DNA of 64,000 nt from Diprion similis. Lineage: Eukaryota > Arthropoda > Insecta > Hymenoptera > Diprionidae. Position numbers and translations under genes: made by a program. This document shows, piece after piece, positions 51,901-62,687 of this stretch. The notes below the pieces were generated by a model. It was not told where the DNA came from, did not search any database, and worked only from the letters and a program-made list of their open reading frames with translations. Every line of letters starts with the position of its first letter. Position 1 is the first letter of the stretch. The stretch covers positions 18,024,501-18,088,500 of the forward strand of contig NC_060114.1 of NCBI RefSeq assembly GCF_021155765.1, in the 5' to 3' direction.

Positions 51901-52607
51901 TACTTCTGGGATTTGATCGACACATAATATTTGCCTTTTACGTATCAAATCCTTCTCACGAGGGTTAAGGACGATTCTGTGCTCCGAAAAAATTGTTATT
52001 CAAAGTGCGGTTTTTCGTTTTTTGTTTTTGAATTATCGTACCTTGCTCGTGGACAAGCATAAGTCTGGAATGACTAGAATACAATATCGTCAGCATATAA
52101 CAAATCCACACAAAAATATTGTAGCTCGTACGCATGATGAAAGATTCGTTAAAAAATTTTTGGAAGACAGATGTCTTGAGAATGACAAGATTAAGTGTAT
52201 AAGTAACGCAAACTGCAAGAATAATAAATGTTTCAAGAACATATCCAGTCTAAAGGTAAACGCATGAGTTAATCGAGCAAAAAATACAGAAATATCACAA
52301 ATTATTTATTAATCAAGAGCCTCTCACGTTTCAACAATGTTTGCTTCATGCATTATCATATCTAGTGGGCTTTTTTACATTTAGATAATTGACCGTATAT
52401 TATTTTTTTTAGCCTGCAGCAAGCCGCATTTAAGCTGCGTTCCGAGGTGCAATATGGGAAATCGACGATACGTTAAGTAAAAACAGAAGAGAAGTATAGG
52501 AGTGTCTCATCTTAAGGAGTGAGACAGCAATTCGTAGTTGGTTTTCGCATAAGAAGGTTGAAGCACGCGAAGGTGCCGCTAATAAAACGATCGTAAAATT
52601 GTAGCTC
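48980..52607. other. Intergenic region between FDX1-like and dpr genes
   Basis: No gene recognised over 3.6 kb. A TGACGTCA octamer lies at 49830-49837. A GC-rich patch at about 51000-51060 contains GGGCGGGGCGG and a perfect palindrome GGCGCATGCGCC. An 81-codon plus-strand open frame at 52022-52267 ends near a possible donor (AAAG then GTAAAC). It shows no family resemblance and is not called a gene. Confidence 0.5.
51018..51029. promoter_or_regulatory. GC-rich palindrome (NRF1-like site) next to a GC box
   Basis: A perfect 12-bp palindrome, GGCGCATGCGCC, containing the NRF1-type GCGCATGCGC core. It follows a GGGCGGGGCGG box at about 51004-51014. The patch stands out in AT-rich DNA 1.6 kb upstream of the dpr signal-peptide exon and could be a promoter with a noncoding first exon. 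No matching exon was established. Confidence 0.35.
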
Positions 52608-53884
52608 ATGACGGCAAGACATAACGATGGTGCCTCAACGATTGTCCTTGTATTTCTCCTATTGCTCAACGTCATGCTACAGATCGGTGAGGCAAACATT
52701 AATTTCGCATAAAGTCTATCACAGTGAACATAAAGTTTTCCATTAAACCTAACTTCTGTTCCTCCCTGATCTTCGCAGAGAGTTTAGCCGGCATCGAGAC
52801 GGATAACGTAGCGAAAACTGGACAAGAATCTGCCGGGGAATCACCGGCAATTGTCGAAAACGATTTGGTAGCCCCCATGAGTTTTGGGACTGATAACTCT
52901 ACAGTAATAGTCGCACAGACTGGGTCAACTGCCCTCATACCATGCATCGTAAAAAATATTGGTGACAGCATGCATGTAAGTTCATCTAATAACGCACTTA
53001 ATTTAGAAATTATTTATCCTTACATTGAGCGGATTTGAACAAACAGAGGATCGCAGCGTCCATATTGGCATAAGTTCGATAGATCGTGGCAGAGTTTACA
53101 TGATAACGCAATTGTACAGGTATCGTGGATACGAAGAAGAGGTGTTCAGCAACTGTTAACCGTCGGCTTAACGACGTATGCGAGTGATGAGCGTTTCCAG
53201 GCGATACATTTTCAACACAGCGAAGACTGGACGCTTCAAATAAAATACGTCCAACAACGTGACGCAGGAGTTTACGAATGTCAAGTGTCCACGCACCCTC
53301 CATCCAGCATATTCCTATTGCTACAGGTGGTCGGTGGGTTCAGATTCTGATGGCTGTTCTTCTTATTGTCTACGATAAAGAAATGATCGAAAATTGTGTA
53401 ATAATATCATAAAATGAATTTTACAGATGCACACACGGAAATAGACGGACCGATGGAAAAATTCGTCAGACCCGACAGCACGCTGTTGCTGCACTGTGTT
53501 GTTAAAAAATCGACCGAAATACCGTCGTATTTGTTTTGGTACCATAATTCTCGTATGGTGAACTTCGATACCGATCAAGGATACAATGTTAGCAGGGATT
53601 CATCGGGGAGAGAAAGTTGGCTCGAAGTTTCCAGAGCGACGTCACGTCATTCTGGAAATTATACATGCGTTGCGAGTAACGCGAAGTCGACGCGTGTTCT
53701 AATACATATATTCAACGGGGATAATCCAGCAGCAATGCAGCATAGTGCAGCCGCATCTTCTGCCATAAGTTTACATCCTCTATATCTTGTTATTACGGTT
53801 GTCCTTAATAACTTTATCGCTGCGGTTTTATCGCGGCGCGTACATTCGTCCAATGAAAATATCAAAATTAAGTACTTTCGATGA
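52608..53884 (+). CDS. Dpr-family two-immunoglobulin-domain neuronal surface protein
   Basis: Dpr proteins are arthropod cell-surface receptors that pair with DIP proteins in synaptic partner matching. Exons 52608-52686, 52779-52975, 53120-53333 and 53427-53884 join in phase to give 315 residues. Residues about 11-26 form a hydrophobic signal peptide (TIVLVFLLLLNVMLQI). Ig1 has Cys82, Trp95 in VSWIRRRG, DWTLQIKY, and Cys146 in DAGVYECQVS. Ig2 has Cys187, Trp201 in YLFWYHNS, and Cys244 in SGNYTCVASNAK. The FNGDNPAAMQ string after Ig2 is the usual dpr linker. The C-terminus has a hydrophobic stretch (LYLVITVVL) followed by a basic tail that is not a standard anchor end. A near-copy of this tail region lies 2.9 kb downstream. 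Which dpr paralogue this is cannot be decided by eye. Confidence 0.9.
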
Positions 53885-54096
53885 GAACACGAATAAAGAA
53901 TGAACTCCCAGCACGAGTCGTCGTTATAAATTCTGAATTATTTATGATAGTTGAAGTTCAGCTAAAGTGGATAATGTTATGAACTTGAGATATTCCAATT
54001 TGAAACCGACATAATATGTATGACGGTGTCGTGAAAGTTTTAAAAAACTATGACGATTAATCAAAACGAAATTACACCTCATTGTTTAACGAACAA

Positions 54097-54745
54097 CTAT
54101 ATATTTCGGGAATTCCATGCGAACACGAACTACGTCTGACCGTCACCATTTCTGAGTTTGTTTATTTTTTGCAATTGTTTCAACTCTGAAACAGTAATCT
54201 GGATTTTCACAAATTTTTTTGTTCAACCGAAACCTTGTTTGAACGGCCTAAAAATTCCTGAGAAATTCTCGAAATTTCTGTTCCTTACTTCACAACATAA
54301 AGTTGACAAAAAAATGTCGGATGTACCGAAAAAAAAGGGACAAAAATCGCTCCGTAATAGAATCCGTCAAGAAATGTTCCGTGCGAACAATAGAAGTTTT
54401 GAGAATTTTTCGGGAATTTCCAGACCGTTCAAACAATGTTTCGGTTAACCAAAAAAATTCAGAGTGCTGCAAAAAAATCTAAAAAAATCGGTTTATCATG
54501 GGCCCAGTCTTTAAATGTTTGGAAAAGGAAATACAGTTTTTTAGAATTTTTCGAGAATTTTAAACAAGGTCCTTTTCAAAATCACTCCTAATATTTATTA
54601 ATAAAGACCCAATTGAACAAAAAATCTGAAAAATTCAGAGTACTGTTCCAGAGTTGGAACAATGACAGAAAAATTATTGAACAAAATCAAAAATGGTATG
54701 AGTCAGACGTTGTTAGCGTCGCATGGAATTCCCCATATATTCTAT
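54097..54745. mobile_element. Foldback (MITE-like) element, about 650 bp
   Basis: The left end (CTATATATTTCGGGAATTCC ... ACGTCTGACCGTCACCATTT) matches the reverse complement of the right end (ATATATGGGGAATTCCATGC ... ACGTCTGACTCATACCATTT). A nested pair, about 54225-54285 and 54388-54448, is also inverted: CCGAAACCTTGTTTGAACGG opposite CCGAAACATTGTTTGAACGG. The whole unit is therefore an imperfect palindrome without coding capacity. Open frames within it mirror each other across the axis, as expected for a foldback. Confidence 0.65.
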
Positions 54746-55540
54746 GGGCGTGATATTTTGGAAATTTCAAAAAACAAAATGTATTATATGTTCACTAAAT
54801 GAAAAACTACGATTCATCCGGGAGTTCGAAAAATATAATTTTTAATTGAAGCTGCTCACGTATACGTATATAAATAAGTGCTGTACATGGTATGAAAACT
54901 ATTTTTTTTATTTCTAAAAAGCACATAGGTAATTCTGTCGATTTAAGCCAATAGGTTGGGTGAAAGTAATGTTTAATGGTCGTGTAACGCTTTTGGTTGT
55001 AACCGAGCAGAACTGTAAGAATATTTTCTTCGTTGAATGTCTACAAATATCCTACCAATTATTTGGCTTGTCCAATGGAATCAGCCAATTGTTGTAACGA
55101 TATTTGCAAACATATGGGGTAACAGAAATGTGTTAACAAACTGCGGAGGTTGTCGAATGAGTAGAGTAAATTTGTCCAAGAAAAAAAAAATTACGTGTTA
55201 GTACCACTTAACAAACCATACTGTACGAGTACACCGATATTTAATTTAAATCGAGATATTTTTAAGATTCCGTCCTGCGCAGGGATTATTATTATTACTA
55301 TTATCTTTGTTGGTATTTTACCTGAAAACAAACTACGGCCTGTAATTATTACCATCAATTATGTAGTTGTTCAATAATTGATGTTATTTTCAACTAAAAA
55401 GCACGTATATTCTTTAAAAAAAAGATGATTATAATACAAGTATGTTATGTCAAGTCATTGTTCAACTACATAGTTAATTACAAAAATGAGTACAATTTAT
55501 TGTCCACTAGAGAAATTGATATTTACTGTTTAACTTTATA

Positions 55541-55833
55541 CCGTGTGTCCCTGAGGAAAGTGCTCACCTTATGATCGTGCGTCAAGTCATTTGAATTTCA
55601 TTGGCTGACAGTTAACGCCTGATTGTGCAGCCGACGTAATACCAATCGCAACTGTCAGAAAATGTCCCTAGGAGTCCGCCGTTACCCGTTAGTCGTAGGC
55701 TCCTAGGGATATTTTCTGAAGAACGCTATTGTCATTGCGGCGGCTGCTCAATCAGGCGTTAACTGTCGGCCAATAAAATTCGAACGACTTGACGCACGCG
55801 CATAAGATGTGTACTTTCCTCATAGACACACCG
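55541..55833. mobile_element. Foldback MITE, 293 bp, with TATA target duplication
   Basis: Arms of roughly 145 bp are about 80-85% complementary. The left arm begins CCGTGTGTCCCTGAGGAAAG and the right arm, reversed, begins CGGTGTGTCTATGAGGAAAG. Shared interior blocks are CGTGCGTCAAGTC, GACAGTTAACGCCTGATTG and CCCTAGGAG. The element is flanked by TATA on both sides (55537-55540 and 55834-55837), a likely target-site duplication. No open frame, so non-autonomous. Confidence 0.75.
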
Positions 55834-56593
55834 TATAAAATTTTTTTGACATAGATCGACACAAAGTATAACTTATTATTGTCCGATAGTATCAGATCAA
55901 ACCAAAGCATCGCCTTGTGTTAGAGAGTTAAACATGATAGAAAAATCAGTTATTCTTAATTAATATAGGGGTACGAGTGGAACGTAATGTATTTCTCCGA
56001 GACGAACAGTCTATGAATGTTTCAAAATTTTCTTCCAACGTATGATGTATGCATGTACTTAGCGTAATATGCAATGGCAGATTGCATTTTTGCATAAATA
56101 TCAATATATAGGTCAAGAAGTATGAGGTTGATATATATGTATAAGTTATGCTCGTACTACGCGTTGATTGGACATCTTACGTTCATTAATTTTCTTCAGC
56201 CGCGTTCCCTCGCAAACAGAAGGTTGTGAAATTTTAGGATTGTCGTTAACTCTTCACGCAATTATTTTTCCAGGTGAGACCAAAATGTATCGTATAGGTA
56301 TGAATGTTACGAGAAGACCTTGAATTCCGTACATGACATATTATTCTTTTATTAGCTAATTTAAATGACTAATTGCTGTACAATTGTTCATAACATAATA
56401 TACCTACACAAACTGTCATCTTGACTGAATAAAGAAATAAAATTGTTTTCCCGTTGCTCTGAATTAATATTGTACAATATATGTTTCACAGATTTGCGGA
56501 CATTAAACTCTGCGGTTTGTTTGCCGTGGAAACAGAATGCACACATGCAACGGGTCAAGATTGTGTCATGTAATGCAAAAAAATGAGAGTAAG

Positions 56594-56771
56594 AATTGTA
56601 CATATATTCAACGAGGATAATCCAGCGGTAATGCAGCACAGTGCGGCCGCACCTTCTGCCATAAGTTTATATCCGCTATATCTTGTTATTACGGCTGTCC
56701 TTAACCCTGCGCGGATCATATGGGTCCTTTTCGTCCTGCAGCTAATATCTCACGTATTTGGAGAGAAATAA
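56594..56771 (+). pseudogene. Duplicated fragment of the dpr terminal coding exon
   Basis: About 110 bp (56594-56705) closely match the end of the dpr coding region at 53694-53805. They keep the frame HIFNEDNPAVMQHSAAAPSA through LYLVITAVLN, then diverge. The diverged tail reads PARIIWVLFVLQLISHVFGE and ends at TAA 56769-56771. That tail is hydrophobic and looks more like a normal dpr membrane or GPI-type end than the tail of the main gene. No good 3' splice acceptor precedes the fragment, so a broken duplicate is more likely than a functional alternative last exon. Confidence 0.6.
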
Positions 56772-57022
56772 ATCTAAAAAAATTCTAGAATACCCTTCGT
56801 TGATCCACTTCAAGGTTTCACAGTTGTTATAGTCGGTGCATATGTTTTATTTTCAAATAAAAGGTTTTAAACAATGAAATTTTCGAAAAAAGTTGTTTCA
56901 CGAAAAAAATCCCCAAGTTTTTCTGTTTAACAAAAACCAAAAAATCTTGCACGACTTCATAGGTGTAACTATATTCTTTCAAAAAAAAAATTTCTTGATT
57001 TTCCACATTTCAAAAATTATAT

Positions 57023-57376
57023 TTATTCTGCCATCTGAAAGTAGGGTATTTTTCGGGTATAAAAATTACCGTAAAATAACGTGTTTTCCATCATAAAATA
57101 AAATGTCATTTTTTTATTGATAAATCTTGCATTTTTTGACCATGCAAGATTGTTTTTACCTCGAATCATATGGTTTGGGGGACGGCCACATGCTTCAGTT
57201 GCCGTCAATACATTATCTTCTGCCTCAACATTCCAATTATCACATGCCACAATTATGTCGAAATCACCATCATCGTCTCCATCTTCAACATCTGAATGAT
57301 TGTCTTCCACAATTTCTTCGTGTCTTTCATTGTCGGAACATTCATCGTAGTCTCTGCAGCTAACACAGAATGGCAC
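57023..57376 (-). pseudogene. Possible piggyBac-like transposase N-terminal relic
   Basis: A 117-codon minus-strand frame has an acidic stretch (about residues 12-45, rich in Asp/Glu) followed by GRPPNHMIRGKNNLAWSKNA. An acidic N-terminus followed by a G-K-(n)-W-S-K motif is typical of piggyBac-family transposases. The catalytic domain is absent and the frame then decays. Identification rests on this short resemblance only. Confidence 0.3.
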
Positions 57377-57385
57377 AGCTGATGG

Positions 57386-57460
57386 TGGACTCCTAGGGAC
57401 ATTTCCTAACAGTCGCTATTGGCATTGTGTCGACCAATAAAATTCGAACGACTTGACACA
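57386..57460. mobile_element. Relic of the 55541 foldback family
   Basis: GGACTCCTAGGGACATTTCC, CGCTATTGGCATTG and CCAATAAAATTCGAACGACT reproduce blocks of the 55541-55833 element in the same order but with internal deletions and without the ends. It shows the family is repeated locally. Confidence 0.6.
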
Positions 57461-57989
57461 GATTCACTCAAGTTTTCAGTATAAATGATCACACCACTGT
57501 GGAAATATAATTTTAACAGAATCAAATACAAATTTTTGGATTTGGTCGAACATTAAAAAGAATCAGAGGTAAAAGTCTTTTTTCTTTACGATATGGGTTC
57601 GAAGAAAAAATACACACAGAAATTCACGGATAACAATGTGAAGCACGAATTCTTACAGGAGAAGGTGGAAATTAATCGTATGAATGAATATTTTCCGTTT
57701 TTTTTTTTTTTTAATAGGTCCAACAAGGGTTTATTCTACACTTATCATATTAAACGTTTCACCTCTGTCGCATCTTACATGCTCTCTGGCATGTTTATAA
57801 TATGTATATTTTTTCTTTATTTATTACAATTTATATTTAAGATTTTTTTATTTAGCAGGAGTAAAAGATCCATTTCCTACTATATCTGTAACATGTGCCT
57901 TGCTCGATAACTTTCGCTTCGTACGTCATATAATATATATATATATATATTCATATTCATAGGTATTAGACTTATATTTTAATTATATA

Positions 57990-58308
57990 TACATACAGGA
58001 TTTTCAATTCGAATGATACGACGTCGTACTGAAAATGAGTTTCTGTATATGTATCTTCTTCAATCGAGTTGACAGTAGTATAAAGTCTGTGAATTTTGAT
58101 GCAGACAAAAAAAAAACAGAAAATTTCATCTTCGTACATAATACTGAAACGCGCTGTATTAACTTTCCGATTAAACATCACAACCGGAGGGTCGTAATTC
58201 CGAGACGACCTTTTCAACTTCAAGGACCAAGTTTTTCTATATACGTACACTACGGCCTCCAACTTCTAGTAATAACCATATATCATTTCGGAACACCCTG
58301 TATATTAG
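57990..58308. mobile_element. Possible short transposon with TACAGG-type ends
   Basis: The left border TACAGGATTTTCAATTCG and the reverse complement of the right border, TACAGGGTGTTCCGAAATG, are loosely similar and face inward about 310 bp apart. The interior has an intact 96-codon frame on each strand but no recognisable domain. This is weak evidence and the borders are approximate. Confidence 0.25.
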
Positions 58309-58325
58309 GCTGGAACGACAGTTAA

Positions 58326-59683
58326 ATTCCTTGTTTCATCCTTATTTCGCACAGTTCAAAAGGAAGAGTGATCGTGGGTCTAGAATATTTTCATTTTTGG
58401 TTTCTTTTTTTTCCAAACTTAACAATATCTTGAAGTTTCACAACTTCCGATGAAAAGTCATGTTTTCCGTTTTAGCTTTATTTAAATATATATATATAAT
58501 ATATGTTATTTATTTATATATTATATATATATATATGTATTATTTATTTTTCACTTTGTACAGCTTTTTGTGCGCTTAATTTCTTTTAATCTTTTAACAT
58601 TCTACTCAGAAGACGATGAAAAAAAGTTTATCAATGAAATCGACAAATGATGTTCCTAAGAGAAAAAAAAAAAAAAAAACCACGAACAAATTGTTTAAAT
58701 ATTCATGAAAATTCTGTAATATCGTTATTAATTTCACGCGATTGTTATGTATAAGTTATGAAACAGTTAGACAGTCAACATTATCGGATTTCCGTAATCA
58801 CTCCAATCATCAGGATCAGATACTTCTGTTTCGTTTCTCCTACACCGACGAGTACAATTTTTCACAGTACAACCGCATTTTGGAAATTATTGTTATCACT
58901 ATTTTTGTATGAAAGAAAATGAAAAAATAAAGAGACAGTATTTTCTCCTAATAAATTTTCGTTCCAGCCTACCGTATGCAAGTACCACCATGTATATATG
59001 TACACAGTTGCGCTTTTATTACAAATACAAAAACAGTCTACTTAATAATAAATAATAGAGGCGTATATTACGAAACAAATTCATATATATATACATATAT
59101 ATGCATATATGTATATATATATGTGTATGTGTATGTATGTATATTGACTATTACATTATATCCGTTTTTTTTTAGAACTTAAATGCGTACACGCAATATA
59201 TATGTATATATAGTCATGTAAATCAAGTATATGTATACATATATATATATACAGATACGTGTATGCACCTATAATTTTTTATATTACCGTTATTAATATT
59301 ATCATTATTATTATCGATATTATTATTGTTTTTGTTGTTATACTTATTATCATTAGTTTATATTATCCATTATCATTTATATCACAACTATAATATGTAT
59401 ACTAATTCATGAATCAATTGCTTTATACATTGTAAGTATTAACTTCATTTTACACTAAGTAATAATAACAGATCTCGGAGGATAGGAAAAGGATGAGGAA
59501 TGGTGTTGTGGGTATAAAGGAGAGAGAGGAAGGAAGGAAGAAAGGAAGGAAGGAAGGAAGGAAGGAAGAAAGGAAGTAGTATGGCGATGACGCGTGGTAA
59601 CATACGAATGCTAAATCACGTAATTTAGTTTTAGTTAATAATCTATCATCTTTGGAGTGTCCGTCCGCGTTGCCAGAGTTCTC
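58326..59683. other. Tomosyn 3' flank, AT-rich with microsatellites
   Basis: No coding gene seen. Downstream of the tomosyn stop (minus strand) lie long TA and TATG tracts (about 58480-58545 and 59080-59250). This is presumably 3' UTR and intergenic DNA. Confidence 0.55.
59519..59575 (+). repeat. (GGAA)n microsatellite
   Basis: Purine tract of GGAA and GAAA units about 110 bp downstream of the tomosyn stop codon, probably in its 3' UTR. Confidence 0.85.
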
Positions 59684-60796
59684 TCATAGCTGATACCACT
59701 TTTTGTCTTTATATTTAAGCATTATACCGTGCGCCGACTGGGAGAATGTCTCAGCCTCGGACATCATGCGTGCTGTTCTGTCCTCAAGTTGCGACAGCTT
59801 GTCACCTCGCTCGACGACCATCTGATGCGCGTGACTGACATCCCCCATCGCACTGTTTGCCTTCTCTCTAAGACCATTGTTGTTGGTACATGGTCCCGGG
59901 ATATGCTTAGCCACCGTGCGAGAAGCTCTGCCACTCGATTCTCCGACTGAAAATTTTTAGCAGCATTGATTTCGTTCTTGGTTTGAAATAATCTTTGAGT
60001 TTATTCCCTTGTTACGTAATGTACCACTATTAAACGGCAAGTGATACGAACAATTGGGATAATTTTTCGTAAACAGTGTGTTTGGTGAAAAATGTAAGAC
60101 GTAACTGACGAATATCGAATTTTTATTTACTTACAAAGTTCTTCTCTGTCCAGGCTTCTCGAACCACCGCCAAACAAGCCTCGTAAAAAGCTCTCTTTCG
60201 GTGGTTCCGGCATCTCTTGACATATGAATATCTCTCCCATCATTTCCGTCAAGTCAGCCCTATAAATATTTAAATTTTCTAAACGCTCGTTACATGCTAT
60301 TCTGATTATTTTGTCAAAATAAGTGTTGTAGATATTAAACTGCACAACGAAAATTCACTCGTGTGTATTTCAAAAAAGGAGAAACTCACCAAAACTCGTT
60401 ACAGACTGTAAACTTTTGTATCTCTGTGGGTGACGTGAGGTACAAACCGTGGCCTTTGTTGCTAAAGCAAAACGTTCTGGCGATTCTGTAAAACATAATG
60501 TTAAAAAAAAAAAAAGGAAGCAGAAGGTTTTTTAATTTTTCTATAAGCTGTTAATTTCTCTCTGCCAATCTTCACAAGAATACGGAATTAACGAATGTGA
60601 ATTCATTACAGATTTAGTTTTATATACACATTGTTCAATAAATTTAATGTCACACACACACAGACACACAATTTTATACCGAGACGGATAAATTTTATTT
60701 CAACATTTACGAATGAAAATTTAAAAAAAATTGTACAAGTTTGCAGATATTTTATCTCTTTCGCAGTTATTGCAGTGATTAATAAACAGGTAGAGT

Positions 60797-60830
<34 letters not shown>

Positions 60831-62687
60831 GAAATAAGAAGAAAATTTACGTATAATTTGCGATGAGAAATATCATCATACGTGGCAACCTTCCTTTTTA
60901 TACAATATAAATTTTGTATTGCATTGATTGTATGTACCAGATGATATCTGTGTGCTAAGATTAGTGAAAATTAACATTGAAGAGATATGGAATGTCGAAA
61001 TTTTTTTTTTTTGACGATAATAATTCCGATCCAAGCTACTTGGTATAAGTGTATTGGTGCTGTGTATGTTGAGTATTTCAAGTCTGCGGATACCGGTTAC
61101 AATCACTACTTGTAGGATGTTAGTAAATATTTTTAGACGAGGTATTATTGTCGTGTTACGGTATAAAACTTACAGATCGGTATCCTCATTGACAAATAGC
61201 TGTTGTCCCCATATCGACAACATGGGATCTTCAATGCCACGTTTTGTAGTCTGAAAACTGTTATATCAACTGTGAGACTAGACCGAACTAAAATAATAAA
61301 AGAATAATAACCAGCGATGTGTAAGTACATACCAACTATGAGAGCTATGACAATACAAAATAACTACACGTATAAACAGGAAAAGGTTCTACCGATACTG
61401 GATTATTTTATCCGACGTTTTTAGCCGGCAATAAAAATGAGAAATAATTTTGCCTCCAATCATGATGAGAAAAAATAAGGAAGGAAACGAAAGAAAATTA
61501 ACAATAAAATCGTGCTTTATGATTTACAAATTTTACCAGTTCTTTTTTTAAATCTTTCATTTGTTTATTTTTGTTTTCTTTTTCGCTTTACCCTCGTAGA
61601 TATACCTCTTCTTACCTGAGATCTACCAACGGCAGAAAGTCAACGTCTATTAGTAACCTTAGACTCGGCAGGCTATAAGTCGCAATGTGTCCGCTAGAAA
61701 CGTAGCACACTAAACATACGCTATCTGAAACACAGAATAAAATGTTCAGGTGGTAAAATTTCTAGCTTTTTTAGCTCTATCGATTGTCAGAATAGTAATA
61801 AACGGACTGTTAATTTACCTTTTAAGGAAGTTATTTCAGCCTTTATTACAAAATCTGTGTCAGCGAGCTGCTGTTTGTACATACAGGTCTGTGACGGAAG
61901 AGCGACGACTCTGGCTTGCTTTTCTGATGTTAATACAACGAATTGTCTATCACCAAATCCCTCACCCGATACTTGAACATTTAAAGTTGGAGATATACCG
62001 GTACTTGTGGATTTTGTTGGAGTTTCTGCGGAATATTGATGAAATAAGCATTACCGTTCAACGCTGAACATTTTGGAACATTAAATGTTTATAATGACAA
62101 TTAGACGATGAAATGTGTTGAGTAACCGACAAAATTCCAGGAGACTAAAAACTCACTGTTACGATCCTTGCTGTCCGAGTGTTCTTCTCTCCACGATTCG
62201 TAAGAGTAGGGAATCAGGGCGCCGTTGCAATCGAGAAATGATATGGTGAGCATGGAGCCTTTCAGTTTGAACATCGAACCACCTGCGCCAAGAACGACAC
62301 ATGATAAGTTTACGAAAACAGATAAGTTGAGGAAAATTACTTCAATTTCTAAAATATCCCCTAACTTACTGTAGGTGACAACGTGTATCGGCTGTGCGTG
62401 TCTCTGTTCGCCGCAGCTCGGGGCGCTGAACACAACTGTAAGTACGGAGCCCTGGGAAGTGCCAATCCACAAGGTAGGAAAGGCGTTGGCTTCTGTGAAT
62501 AGCGATAAACAGCGATTGATTATTGGCTGACAGAGACGAATATGATGTCAAGGATACGCATATGACACTTTACCATTCTTCTTTGTGTAGGAATCTGCGA
62601 ATACCAGGCAATTTATAGTTTCCGTTATATTTTCCAACGACGACATGCTCGAACTTCGTGATTGAGTGAAGGAACTGTCCAGTTTAT
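59684..62687 (-). CDS. tomosyn: Tomosyn (syntaxin-binding protein 5 family), C-terminal part
   Basis: Tomosyn binds syntaxin and SNAP-25 through its R-SNARE motif and inhibits neurotransmitter vesicle priming. Minus-strand exons, in order of transcription: 62687-62574 (5' border uncertain), 62492-62370, 62282-62157, 62026-61819, 61724-61616, 61257-61174, 60485-60390, 60259-60135 and 59946-59684. All phases agree and give about 415 residues. Landmarks in order are PTLWIGTSQGSVL, GEQRHAQP, SFLDCNGALIPYSYESWREE, FGDRQFVVLTSEKQARVV, SLPSLRLLIDVDFLPL, IARTFCFSNKG, LYLTSPTEIQKF, EMPEPPKESFLRGLFGGG, LDREELF and AKHIPGP. The R-SNARE-like end runs to IMLKYKDKKWYQL, with the stop at 59686-59684. The first part is C-terminal beta-propeller. 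The gene's 5' two thirds lie beyond 64000. Confidence 0.93.
60795..60829 (+). repeat. (GA)n microsatellite in a tomosyn intron
   Basis: GAGA tract in the intron between the 61174-61257 and 60390-60485 exons. Confidence 0.85.
61174..61257 (-). CDS. tomosyn: 84-nt in-frame exon of tomosyn with tandem acceptors
   Basis: This exon encodes SFQTTKRGIEDPMLSIWG and ten further residues, between VDL and IARTFCF. Human tomosyn lacks this segment as far as I recall, joining LTNMRIARTFCF directly. The exon is 84 nt with matching phases, so both inclusion and skipping keep the frame. Two acceptor AGs lie 7 nt apart (before 61257 and before 61250). Use of the inner one would shift the frame and create a stop at the next junction. 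The donor is GTAAGT. A similar segment in other insect tomosyns is plausible from memory but unverified. Confidence 0.7.

Noticed and set aside
52022..52267. 81-codon plus-strand frame as an upstream dpr exon
   Set aside because: No signal peptide, no Ig features and a weak donor. The signal peptide is already supplied by the exon at 52608.
61174..61250. 77-nt poison exon in tomosyn using only the inner acceptor
   Set aside because: As a main model it truncates the protein. Using the AG seven bases upstream gives an 84-nt exon that keeps the frame, so that was preferred. The inner acceptor is kept only as a possible variant.
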